A stretch of DNA of 64,000 bases from Prosapia bicincta (lineage: Eukaryota; Arthropoda; Insecta; Hemiptera; Cercopidae), in assembly GCA_036971475.1 (NCBI GenBank), contig JBAIZL010000001.1, forward strand, positions 139,161,192 through 139,225,191, given 5' to 3'. A program made the position numbers and the translations under genes. Numbering within the stretch: position 1 is the stretch's first letter; each line of letters starts with the position of its first letter. This document shows, in pieces, positions 1-10,400 of the stretch. A model generated the notes under the pieces. It had not been told where the DNA came from. It saw nothing but the letters and a program-made list of their open reading frames with translations, and made no database searches.

Positions 1-594
1 TGACTGTACAAAACACTACAAAACAAAAATCAAGAGACTAAACAATGAATAGCACGTACTGTTTATGCGGAAAGTAAGTCGACCTATTGGCTACAAGATG
101 TAACTGGCCTGTACTGTTCAGAATACAATGCAGTACTGAATTTGTATTTGAACTCTTGAGAGAAACAAATGCTGACTCAGCATCATCATGTGTTATCGGC
201 AATGTGCGTGACTTTGCATATCATTCTCAGAAAACAATATAGTATGATCCGTCACAAATAAACAAAAAGAAAGATCTATGCATTTTGCCATAGTAAAAAA
301 TAGATTATAAACTGTATCTCATCTAACCTAAGTCATTGTAATCTTTATTTTTTATAGTATGTATGTTATCAGACGTTCCCGACCTATGCAGAACTAAAAT
401 GTAGTAAATACGTATTACCCATCCTTTTGTCTAATCCACTTCCACGATAGACAGTTTCTGTCTTATGAAGGTTATTAACTAGGTAAATCAATTGGTGACA
501 GTCGGGACTTTTTAAAGTTTCCGCGGTAGACGTGATTCCGCCTAACACAGGGTTCATCTAAGACAGGTTTCACTGTATAATTGGCAATATCCGC
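1..594. other. No gene seen; possible short MITE
   Basis: AT-rich sequence with no coding signal I can support. Around 451-577 two imperfect inverted ends, CAGTTTCTGTCTTATGAAGG on the left and the complement of a related end on the right, suggest a roughly 125-bp Tc1/pogo-type MITE. The left flank lacks a clear TA duplication, so this is weak. Confidence 0.3.
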
Positions 595-1180
595 CTCCCT
601 ATAATGAAATATGTAACATCTTTATCACTATCACATAATGTGTAACATCTCTCTCACTCTCATGTGTTTTTTAACATCCCTCTCAGTATCACATGATTTG
701 TAACAACTCTCTCACTCTCATGTGATTTGTAGCATTCCTCTTACTATCACATGATTTGTAACATCTCTCTCACTCTCATGTGATTTGTAACATCCTCTTA
801 CTATCACATGATGTATAACACCTCTCTCTCATTCTCTTGTGACTTGTAACATCCCTCTTACTATCACATGATGTGTAACATCTATCTCACTCTCATGTGA
901 TTTGTAACATCCTTCTTACCATCACATGATGTGTAACATCTCTCTCACTCTCATGAGATTTGTAACATTCCTCTTACTATCACATGATATGTAACATCTC
1001 TCCCACTTTCATGTGATTTGTAACATCCCTCTCATTATTTTGTAAATGGATTTTACCTCTCACTATCGTGTTAAGAGTAACATCCCTCTGTCTATCATAT
1101 GAAGTACAATATCCCTCTCACTACCATGTGACTGTAACATCCCTGATATCATGAGAAGTGTAACAGTTCTTTCATTATCA
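595..1180. repeat. Minisatellite, ~57-bp dimeric unit
   Basis: About ten degenerate copies alternate two related ~28-bp half units: one reads TCTCTCACTCTCATGTGATT, the other CCTCTTACTATCACATGATG, each followed by a TGTAACA-type linker. The array decays at its right end (after about 1040). No coding frame is conserved across units. Confidence 0.85.
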
Positions 1181-1714
1181 TAGATGCATTAAAAAAAGCT
1201 CTCTAACATGTAAAGTTTAACACCCTTCTCAATGTTATGTAAAATGCAACTTTAGCAACAGTTAATTTACTCTAAATATTTTCAAATAAAAACTGTTGAT
1301 TACTAAAATTTACAATACAAAAACAAATGTATACACTTCAATATTTTTAATTAAACTTTATAAATATTTTGTGTTAAGAGAAATAGATGCTGCATAACCT
1401 CTGGGGCCATCAAGCCTCCTCCTTTAATGACTGAAATAGCCTGCCTTGATTGCAAAGCCTGGTTATTTTTATGATATTGCTTTTACCAATATTTAGCCTA
1501 AATTCTTTATACCTCTTATTTCATACATTCACTTTCCGCAACAGTTTCATATTGTTTCTTTATTAATCATGTGATTAATTAAGATTCACCGAAGGTAATG
1601 AACTACAAAATTCAAGACGTTTCTTTATATGAGGAAACTTTTTACATTTAACAGAGAAATAAACTCTACCACTGTCTTGATAGCTTATAAAATTTAACCC
1701 ATTAGAAAAATGAT

Positions 1715-2070
1715 CACAAATAGTGGTCGGATTATTTCTTTCATATTCCTCAGATCTTTGACTTTCTACCTGGACAAAAGTTTGACATTTCTAGAGAAAA
1801 ATTATGACAAATGGAAGTCGGGTCATTTCATTTATGTTCCTCAGATCTTTGACTTTCTACTTGGACAAAAGTGGGATATTTCTAGAGAAAAATGATCACA
1901 AATGGTGGTCGGGTAATCTCTTTCACATTCCTCTGATCTTTGACTTTCTACCTGGACAAAAGTGTGATATTTCTAGAGAAAAGTTATCACAAATGGTGGT
2001 AAGGTCTATTTTTTCAAGTTCCTCAGATCTTTGACTTCCTACCTGGTCAAAGGTGTGATATTTTTAGTGT
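1715..2070. repeat. Tandem repeat, 91-bp unit, ~4 copies
   Basis: The landmark CAGATCTTTGACTTTCTACC recurs at about 1751, 1842, 1933 and 2024, an exact 91-bp spacing. Because 91 is not a multiple of three, the two overlapping short open frames across it (about 1710-2034) are products of the repeat and not genes. The rest of 1181-1715 is AT-rich with nothing recognisable. Confidence 0.85.
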
Positions 2071-2253
2071 AACAATTTCAGTTATAAATATTTCAGAAAC
2101 AAATTTTTAATGGGCATTTCAGATTTTTTTTTTATATTGAGACAAGCAAACATTCTTTGGAAATTGAGTCATTATTTCTTTGCCAAAAAATATCAGATAA
2201 TACTTTGTAAGCTCAAAGGGAATAATGTTCAGATTATTATGAATTTAGTGGTA

Positions 2254-2744
2254 CAGTAGAGTCTTGATAATTCGAGGTAGATGGGACCAAGACCTCCTCG
2301 GATTACCGAAAACTCTGATTACATGGAAGTACGATCCTGTGCATTAGAAAAAATAGGAGAACTTTATATGAACATTTCTTGGAAGCCCGACTTATTTCCT
2401 TTCCATGCCGTATTGATATAGACATTTCTTGGAAGCTCGACAGATTTTTTTAACATACTGTACTGATATAATCATACCTTGGAAGGCCGACTCATTTTCT
2501 TTACATACCGCATTGATAAAAACATTTCTTAGAAGCCCGACTCATTTCCTTTGCATACTGTATTGACACAAACATTCCTTGTAAGCCCGACTCATTTCCT
2601 TTCCATACCATATCGATATAAATATTTTGTGGAAGCCTGACTCATTATTTTCTTTCAAAAAAGATAAAATGGACTCAAATAGAAATTGGCTCGAACTATA
2701 CGGAAACTCGAAATATCGGGACTCGGATTATCGAGACTCTACTG
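2254..2744. mobile_element. pogo/Tigger-like MITE, family T1, copy 1
   Basis: The ends are inverted: CAGTAGAGTCTTGATAATTC at the left and the complement of CAGTAGAGTCTCGATAATCC at the right, flanked by TA on both sides. CAGT-starting ends with a TTATC/ATAAT core and a TA duplication are typical of pogo/Tigger elements. The interior has six copies of a ~50-bp unit (starts near 2370, 2421, 2471, 2520, 2570, 2620) marked by CATTTCTTGGAAGCCCGAC. No transposase is present. Related copies lie at 29986-30354 (inverted) and 46779-47036. Confidence 0.85.
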
Positions 2745-3480
2745 TATTTATCAAACACAAACAAGTTTTGTGCAAGCATAAATAGAAATATTATTAACAA
2801 ATAGAACAAATATCTGTTATTGGTGAGTGTAAAACTGACGTAATAGGTAATTTTTTAAAAATTATTGCTAATATCAAACACAAGTCATTCCTTTTACTTA
2901 ATTTATAATGCAGGTTTTTTAATACATGTATTTTTACATAGTGATAACATTATTGCTAAATAGAACAATATGAGTATTAAAAATGATTATTTTACTTACT
3001 CTTTGCATCTTAAAAAACAAATTACTTCTTTTAATAAGCAACAATAGTATTTTTGTTTTATCCAACAGTAAACATGATATTGTAGTCATACTTATGATAT
3101 TTGTTGATAGTTTTCACTGGTGTCTGGTACGTGGTGTAACAGGGTTGAATTTGAAATTAGATCTTTGAGCTGAAAAATAGCAAGAGTAGAAGTCCTTATG
3201 ATGTCTATAGATAGATTAATCAATAAAACCATTACAGGTATGGTGTTAATGAATATTGTTAATAGATATATTAAAATTTAAATGCATTTTCTTCATTATG
3301 ATATCTCTTTAAGAAAAGGCAGAAGATAAAAGTTATTCAAATTATGCCCAAATATTTAAATTATTGAATAGTAATTTTTAAAATAACTTCAGATGCACAA
3401 AAAATTATAACTTTTAACAATCTATTAGTTATTTTTTATCGAATTTCTAACTAAATGTTACTGAATACCCTGATGGTAGA
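2745..3480. other. AT-rich, nothing recognised
   Basis: No splice-flanked exon, RNA gene or transposon end could be supported. One 61-codon open frame (2983-3168) has no recognisable family and is about the length expected by chance. Confidence 0.5.
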
Positions 3481-3706
3481 ATTTAAATAAATGAAACCTC
3501 TATATCACAAATAACTTTTTCCTTTATTTAAAACCTTATGTACATTTCAACTGCATAGCAATCATCCTCAGAGGTATATTACAAAACCACTACAAAAGTA
3601 AATTAGTTAGCAACTATGAGGATGATGGCTGTGCAATTGGAATGTACATAATGTTTTAAATAAAGGAAAAAGTTATTTATGGTATAGAGGTTTCATTTAT
3701 TTAAAT
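3481..3706. mobile_element. Foldback element with ~95-bp arms
   Basis: The left arm (about 3481-3575) and right arm (about 3608-3706) are inverted copies around a short spacer. Both contain AATAAATGAAACCTCTATA and TTATTTAAAACNTTATGTAC in opposite orientations. Each arm carries the same hammerhead-like segment; the left-arm copy is intact on the minus strand and the right-arm copy is decayed (TATGAGGA for the core, GGAA for GAAA). Related single copies occur at 10297-10341 and 41640-41840. Confidence 0.75.
3533..3575 (-). ncRNA. Hammerhead-ribozyme-like motif (foldback arm)
   Basis: Read on the minus strand: stem I ACCU (3575-3572), core CUGAGGA (3571-3565), one unpaired U, then a 6-bp stem II (GAUUGC/GCAGUU with two G-U pairs, loop UAU). 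GAAA follows (3548-3545), then an 8-nt palindrome AUGUACAU serving as stem III, A as position 17, and AGGU (3536-3533), which pairs perfectly with ACCU. All conserved core positions fit CUGANGA...GAAA...NUH. Such loopless, self-complementary stem III forms are known to act as dimers in other retroelement hammerheads. Cleavage is not shown. Confidence 0.65.
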
Positions 3707-4405
3707 TGAATGCTACGCCATAGTTGGTTTATCCTGATAGTAGGTTTAGTTGTTGCATATAAAAGTCACATGCGTCTTAAACATTTATTAGGGATCTAAA
3801 AACATAAGGATGAATTTTAGATAAATCAGAGATGTACAGGATGACCAAACAAATAAAAATTATAACTAGATATGAAGAGCCCATTAGAAACATAATATTT
3901 TATGTTAATGTGGCATTTCAAAGATTAAAAAAAAAAAAAATTAGGCAATCTTGAGTATGTAAAACAAAACAGAACTTAGATGTAAAAAATGTTAAACTAT
4001 TTTATAAGCAATTATTGTTATTAATAAAAAATTCCAATATATTATTATTCTGATAAAGGACCCAACCCAAAATTTATTTATTAGTAGAGCCAAATTTATG
4101 TACAAGTTGTTATATAAGATTTAAGAGAATAAATTTTTCATCAGATGCACATTCAACAAAACATTTCCATAAAAATACCCCTTTTGGAAAAGAAAGGGAT
4201 GGTACATCTGTTGAGATATAGCAAGAGAATTGAGATGTGCAGGAGTAAAGTTTTTCAATTAGTGAAGGTGGAAGGACAGGCAGCTGTCTACACCTCTCTC
4301 GTATCTAAGCACAGTGGTTAACCAGAGACAGTAGTTGTGTGCAGACTGATAAGTATAGCAGCAAGGTTCATGAAGCACTGTGTTTGCAGGCTCCCCATCA
4401 CTCTG
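3707..4405. other. AT-rich, nothing recognised
   Basis: No gene, RNA gene or clear element boundary was found here. Confidence 0.45.
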
Positions 4406-4532
4406 AATCATGGGTTCCCAAACATTTTGGTATCACGTCCTCCCTCTTGAAATGAAAGCCTGCCACGCCCACTCCGCTTTACACTGTAAATAAATGGTAT
4501 GGGCATATGAAAAAGAAACAAATAATATATAT

Positions 4533-4676
4533 TCCTTCACGGATGGAAAAATATGATGAGTAGTTACCTGGAGTACATCCTTTTATTCTGCAGTGCATAA
4601 AATCGTAGGTCTAGCATTGACGAGATGAGCCCAACAACAGTTGAAGAGCGAGTCAACTCGCTCATATATATATTGA
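4533..4676 (+). repeat. Family C repeat terminus, deleted copy
   Basis: It shares ATTCCTTCACGGATGGAAAA, the TCTGCAGTGCATAAAATCG segment and CCCAACAACAGTTGAAGAGC with copies at 16910-17084, 35029-35311 and 57246-57500. This copy lacks the GACGTTTCGCTAGAATC portion. Like the others it abuts a short (TA)n run. It is probably a terminus of a Penelope-type retroelement, but no coding part is linked to it here. Confidence 0.6.
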
Positions 4677-4800
4677 AAACAATTTATCTATTTATACGTA
4701 CTTTCAGAATAAACATTATATAACATTTCTAGTTTTAATTTGCAAGGTAAAATTTAACTGATAAGAGAAAATTCTGTTAGTGAGATGGATGAGCTTGCAT

Positions 4801-5065
4801 TTATTTCACTCGCTTGTCTATTTGAGGTTGTACTTTAGTAAGGGTACAACCCAAGTCATTAGCAACATCAAGTTTGTTCCTATATTTTGTCTTCATTGCA
4901 ACAAGTGCTGAAATGCTTGTAAAGGCAAGCATAATAGAAGAGCTTGCTACTCTAAGTCACTTTTTTGAATCAAAATTGAAGATTTGTCAATTTTGACAAA
5001 ATATTATTTGGCAGAGGAATCATTTTCCCTCACATTCCATTAAAATTTTCTAAACATCATCGCCA
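4801..5065 (-). pseudogene. hAT transposase C-terminal remnant
   Basis: The last ~40 codons, ending at a TAA at 4801-4803, read ISALVAMKTKYRNKLDV, then NDLGCTLTKVQPQIDKR. This resembles the C-terminus of ZBED/SCAND3-like hAT transposases (xxTIKTKKRNRLDVExDLR...IQPRI). Upstream codons are interrupted by stops and frameshifts and can only be followed loosely to about 5065. It is not functional. The family call is from motif memory, with no search behind it. Confidence 0.6.
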
Positions 5066-5155
5066 ATAAGATTACCTATATAAAAAAAAATCTGAGGTAT
5101 AAATTTAGTTTTAAATTTTAATAAATTGTGTACTTCTTGCTGCGGACGTCCAGGG

Positions 5156-5520
5156 TCATGTGACTCTGATGGTCCGATGTCCATAATAAGTTGCTGCAGC
5201 CAAGGTCCAAAACTGTTTATCGATCAATATTGTTTTGACGTTTCCCTGGCTTCCCAGCGCAGACAGCAGAGCTGCTCTTGGTGGAATTGGTGAGGAGCAT
5301 CGAAGGAGGATATGGTCCAGAGTCTCCTCCTCTTTTCTACAGTTAGGGCAGAGTGGAGATTCACTCAAATTAAATCTGAAGAGATAGGTCTCAGTCACAA
5401 TGTGTCCGATTCTTGCTCGTGCTGCAAAGACGGCTGTAAATCTGGGAACCCCTTGATACATTTCCAAATCATTTGGTTCTTTTTGAATGCCATAGAGGTT
5501 TCTACGTAAATTGTATACTT
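5156..5520 (-). pseudogene. LINE (Jockey/I-type) 3' ORF fragment
   Basis: An open minus-strand frame of about 103 codons reads RIGHIVTETYLFRFNLSE, then SPLCPNCRKEEETLDHILLR and a Cys. This is the region after the reverse transcriptase/RNase H of non-LTR retrotransposons, with the typical RTGH...L.RF...CPxC...EHxLxxC pattern. The frame continues upstream of its first in-frame start codon (RRNLYGIQKEPNDLEMYQG), so it is a 5'-truncated fragment. It sits inside the hAT remnant. Confidence 0.65.
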
Positions 5521-5692
5521 AAATTATAAATAAATGAGAATTTATCTTACTATTTCCAACTGATCTCACAGCCATTTTGACTTTTCTTCACCCCCCCCCC
5601 CCAGGGACACGCCTCCCAGTTTAGGAGAGCCCAAGCTCTAAATGTCAAGAAGGCGACTGGCCAAGACTCTTGCTATGTCTCACGACTTATAC

Positions 5693-5698
5693 TTTAAT
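5693..5698 (-). terminator. Candidate poly(A) signal for CCNB1IP1
   Basis: On the minus strand it reads ATTAAA, the commonest variant signal, about 50 nt after the stop codon. No AATAAA was noticed closer. Confidence 0.35.
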
Positions 5699-5745
5699 TG
5701 ATAAAATGTATATTAGGTAAATAACTATATAATATACTTAGATAT

Positions 5746-5940
5746 TTATATACCAATATGACAATTTTGGGAATTTTCTACTAAACGATTTGGTTGAAAT
5801 CGTGGTGTTCCCAAAGGCCCTTTGTGAATATTATCCTGAATCATAAAATTATGAATTCTCTGTTCCTGTTGTGATTGGATAATTTCTTCTTCTCTTGCCT
5901 TTGCAGTCACTGTTTCTCTGCGTAGTTCATCATATCTTAA
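5746..5940 (-). CDS. CCNB1IP1: CCNB1IP1 exon 4 (stop)
   Basis: The acceptor is CTCATTTTAG|TTAAGA. It encodes LRYDELRRETVTAKAREEE through to HIGI and a TAA at 5748-5746. LRYDELRRETV aligns with the LYDSLRLRNI segment of vertebrate HEI10. It is 64 codons plus stop; the C-terminus is basic/Gln-rich and shorter than in vertebrates. Confidence 0.85.
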   Translation of the reverse strand, partial: LRYDELRRETVTAKAREEEIIQSQQEQRIHNFMIQDNIHKGPLGTPRFQPNRLVENSQNCHIGI

Positions 5941-7069
5941 CTAAAATGAGACAAAAAATGGGAAGACATTTTAATTTTAATAACCACTTGAAAATTTAAT
6001 TTTTTAATATTATGAATTAATCCTCAAATTTTATATGAAATGGGGATATTGTAATCGTATGATATGTACTAAATATAAAGTAGGGTTTTAAATTAATACA
6101 ATAACAATATGAATTTAATATTTTGGCTTATTCTATAAAATTTCTGTCAATTATAAAAGTATTTGAAAAGTCGCAAAGGTTCCCAATAGGGTCTATAAAG
6201 CCTCATCACAGTGCAAGCATCTCTACTGGTGGAACCTTAAATCTCTGCCTTGGTTTGACAGTGGTAGTTACAACCCTGATACAAGGTTAATATAGTAGTT
6301 GTAACATCATTTTAGGTGATACATATTAAAATAGATTCAGAGAACAAACGAGATATTAATTTAAAAATGTAACATAAAATTTAAAAAATTGTAAATTATA
6401 AATTAAAATCCATGGGCGAGCCTGACATCTATGTTGAATAAACTGAAACTGCTATGTGCTCAGCACGGGTGCGCGGAAATTAAGCTACTCGCATGATAGC
6501 ATCGTGTCTTTTTTCTTCATTACCAGGATGTGAGCTAATACACACGTCTAAAGATTGAAGAGCGAGGGAAAGACTTTTGTTTTAAATTTTTAAACATTTA
6601 ACAGTTTTCTTATAATTTATTATTTTTTTTGATAGAAGAAATGCTACGTTATGATACAATGCTGGGGCCAGATTCCAAATTACAAGCAAGCCAACATAAT
6701 ATGCAGAATGGCGAGATCTAAGTTCAGGAACTACGTTTTGCTACACCAGTTTTGTTACAACTCAGCTAAGTTATAATTTTAAGATATTAATTGATCAAAA
6801 GGGAAAAATTTAACTTTAAAACTTTAACCATTCAATGGCATGATAATGCTAGTTTCCTTTTTTTTAATAATAGGGAAAGTGTAAATTCATTTGTGTAATG
6901 TAGTAAAATTTTAAGGTCGAAAAGACAAATCAAATATATTCTAAATACGCAAAGCAATCTCGAATGGATGTCAAAGGTTCTGCCATAGATTTTTTTCTAA
7001 CATGTAAAGGTCTGATAAATATTAAATCTGTAAAAAAAAATCTATAAGTAACGTAAAATTTCTAATGTG

Positions 7070-7111
<42 letters not shown>

Positions 7112-7205
7112 AAACAACATAAGTTATTCAAATACAAGAATATTTATTAAAATATTCTTGTATTTGAATAAACTATGTTGTTTTAAATAATTAAACAAGA
7201 AAAAG

Positions 7206-7286
<81 letters not shown>

Positions 7287-7393
7287 CAACATAGGTTATT
7301 CAAGTACAAGAATATTTATTAATTTATATCCAAAGCTTTTCGTTGGCAAACAGTACCAACATCATCAGGAATGAAAATTACAATAATTATGTT

Positions 7394-7444
<51 letters not shown>

Positions 7445-10400
7445 ATTTTACAACAAACAATAATGCTTAAATTTACAAGAAATAGTCATTGTCTCTAACC
7501 TTCCTCAAGCACTTATGCCTTTGTTTCTCCATTGATATATGTTTTTAATTTCTTGTTCCTCTTCAATCCAATGGCTTTCCTTAAAACCCTAAATTCACCA
7601 GAGGTCTTCCTCATATTCCTATATTTTATTTTTCAGCGGTCTTCCTATATATTTATAGATCGCCCACTATTCCAGATCATTGTGTGTGGTGGGTTGTTAC
7701 TCTCTCAATCATAAAGAGCTTAGGCTCCATTTTCTTATGAAAATTGTCCAGCTCATCAACGAATTAGCTTACCAGAAGTACTTAGGCTCCCAGAATGGAT
7801 GTTTCTTTATGAGCTCTACGATCTAATACTCAGGGGACCTATCTTCAGTGTTGGTGCTGAACCCTCTTCCAATCAAGAATGAAGATGAGAACCCCTCTTA
7901 GAAGTGGCATAGCATTAGGAGATAGACTTGATTAAGTAGGATTGTTTATCTATATACTTTACTTTATCCAATGCCCGCCCTTGGCTGTTGAACCATTCGG
8001 CGTCGAGCCTCCCAGTAACGACCGGTTCTGGACAGCTGGTCGTTATATGTTTATCTATATAAATAGTCATAAATTTCTCTAAATGAGACTTACAATTTTG
8101 ATTAACCTGTTTAAAAAATAATTTACTTTCAAAATATTAAACAAATTTATAACAACCAAAGGCCTTGCTTACACATCAATGTACTTACTTTACTTGAAAT
8201 ATATTTTTATTTTATTAAAATAATTCTAGAGGTCAAAACGCATTTTCATTTCTGAGATTTTGATGATGTGAGATGTCTTTAAATTTAAAAATTAATATTA
8301 ACTGATTCCATATTCACACGAGGTACTAGTTTTTAACTAAAAACACTTTTAAATATGTTACCCTTGCTGGCCTCAACAATTATAAGTAAGTACTACTATA
8401 GGCAAGTGTAATATATTTACAGGTGTTTTTAGTTGAAAATTAAATTTTCAGCTTTGAAAGTATTCATCAAATACCAAAAATACAAAGAACTCAAATGGAT
8501 ATTAAAAGCATTAAGTTGTTTACTTCTTATCAAGAAATATATATGTTACTAAAACAATTGAAAATTTAATATATAGTTATTACATTCTAATTGGGATAAT
8601 ATGTGTTTTTAACCTGTAAATTTTGTAGTTGTCGACTTTTTTCAAATATGCATTTATTGGCTTCTTGAAGTTGAGAAGTGAGCACATGGATTTCACTATG
8701 CAATGCTGAAATTAGGCAGATATGTAAGTTTATTTAATTAATTAATTTTGTCACACTATTAACATTAGAAGTGAGGATACAGAAAACCTATAGTAACAGA
8801 CTTTATTTGTATTAGTTGAATCCATCTTCATGTGATCTACTAGTTTTCAAAAATAGTAGCTCTAAGATAACATCAAAAATACTTGTAAATATTTTACAAT
8901 TTTCCTACAGTAGCACTTACTTATATTGTTGAGGTTAGCTGTTTCGAGTGATGTGTCCCATTTATTTTTGTTGTTGTCTTGTTTAACAAATATTATAAAT
9001 TTTAAAAAAATGTATAGTACACATAAAATATGTTATACATACACACACACACACACACGCATGCACACACACGTGTGTGTGTGTGTATATATATATGTAT
9101 ATACACATACATGCTAAAGCGGTTTTGGCTGACCAATAAGAGAGAGAAGGACCTTGAAGTAACGTGATTGGTTGGATATTATAGTCATGGTGAGGGTGTT
9201 AATGATGTATATATTAAATGTGTAACAGTTAATTTTGTAATAATTTCCATTGAAAATGATTGCTTTGCAATTGAAATTTATATAAGAATTTGCATCAGTC
9301 TAATCCTTTGATGTTTTCAGCCTCACACTGACCACAAGCTCTACTCAAAAACAACTGTAATATCAACACTTACTTCAACATATATAAGTATAACTTACAA
9401 TATGAAATATAACACCCACTTCAACATAAATTTGCAGCTTTTAAATTTATGTAACTTAGATTACTGATCCCCATTGACAGCAACAAAAACCTAAAACAAT
9501 AAATATGCTACCTAGTACACATATATGGATATAGTGGCACACTGATTTGAATTGCAGCAAACCTGTTCAGAATACAAATCACAAACAAAAACAATATGAT
9601 AAAAGAAATAAAGTTTGAACAAAATATTTGATGAACTTATAATTAAAGTAAATTTATGAAAAACTTACAAAGACAAAAGTAACATACTGCTTTGTGTAAA
9701 AAAAAATATTTATTCTTACAGTAAGTTTTTCATAAATTTATTTGAGCTATGTTTCCATTAATTGTTAAAAAAATAGCATATTCACTTATATAAAACAAGT
9801 CCTCAAATAAGATAACACCAACACTCTAAAAACCAGGTACAAGACACTATTTAAAATAAATAACTTTATAAACTTCATGCACTACATATGCTCGTATAAA
9901 AACTGAACTGTACAGACTAAATAATTATACATTGGATAAACAGGCCGTCGTTTTCAATCTGTAAAAAAATAATATCTTTAAAATGCTATCATTAACTGCT
10001 CCAGACAGTGAATTTATTCTATAACCATGATTTTTGTTTATAGTCAAACATATCTTATACTCTAAGAGAGGAATAAATTCATAACACACAACTTAAGATT
10101 TCGATAATACTACCAATAGAAAGTCATACTATGACATCATTTATATAAAAATGGAGATCAACTCTGCCTTAAACAATATGAAAGTTTTTTCTATAATAAA
10201 GAATGTTACAATGAAAATATTGGAAACAACCCTAATATCTAGTTTGTTACTCTGGTTTGTAACTTCTTGTTTGCTAGATTGTAATTTGGTAATAAGACCG
10301 TCTGATGATGATGACATGGTTATCGAAATGTACATAATGGTTTAACCATAAGTATTATTTGTTATTTTTTGATTACTTTTGTGGTATTGTGGTTGTTCCC

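Larger units (their letters stand above)
4406..5636 (-). mobile_element. Decayed hAT element with nested insertions
   Basis: The left end (GGGTTCCCAAACATTTTGG, then CACGCCCACTCC) and the right end (an inverted version ending CAGTTTAGGAGAGCCC beside a run of C) match the GGTTCCCAAA...CACGCCCC type of hAT terminus. A hAT transposase C-terminus lies between them on the minus strand. A family C repeat (4533-4676) and a LINE fragment (5156-5520) appear to have inserted into it. The ends are degraded and no 8-bp duplication can be read. Confidence 0.6.

Noticed and set aside
10151..10345. 64-codon frames on both strands around 10.14-10.35 kb
   Set aside because: They overlap the hammerhead-like repeat and have no family, start context or splice support.
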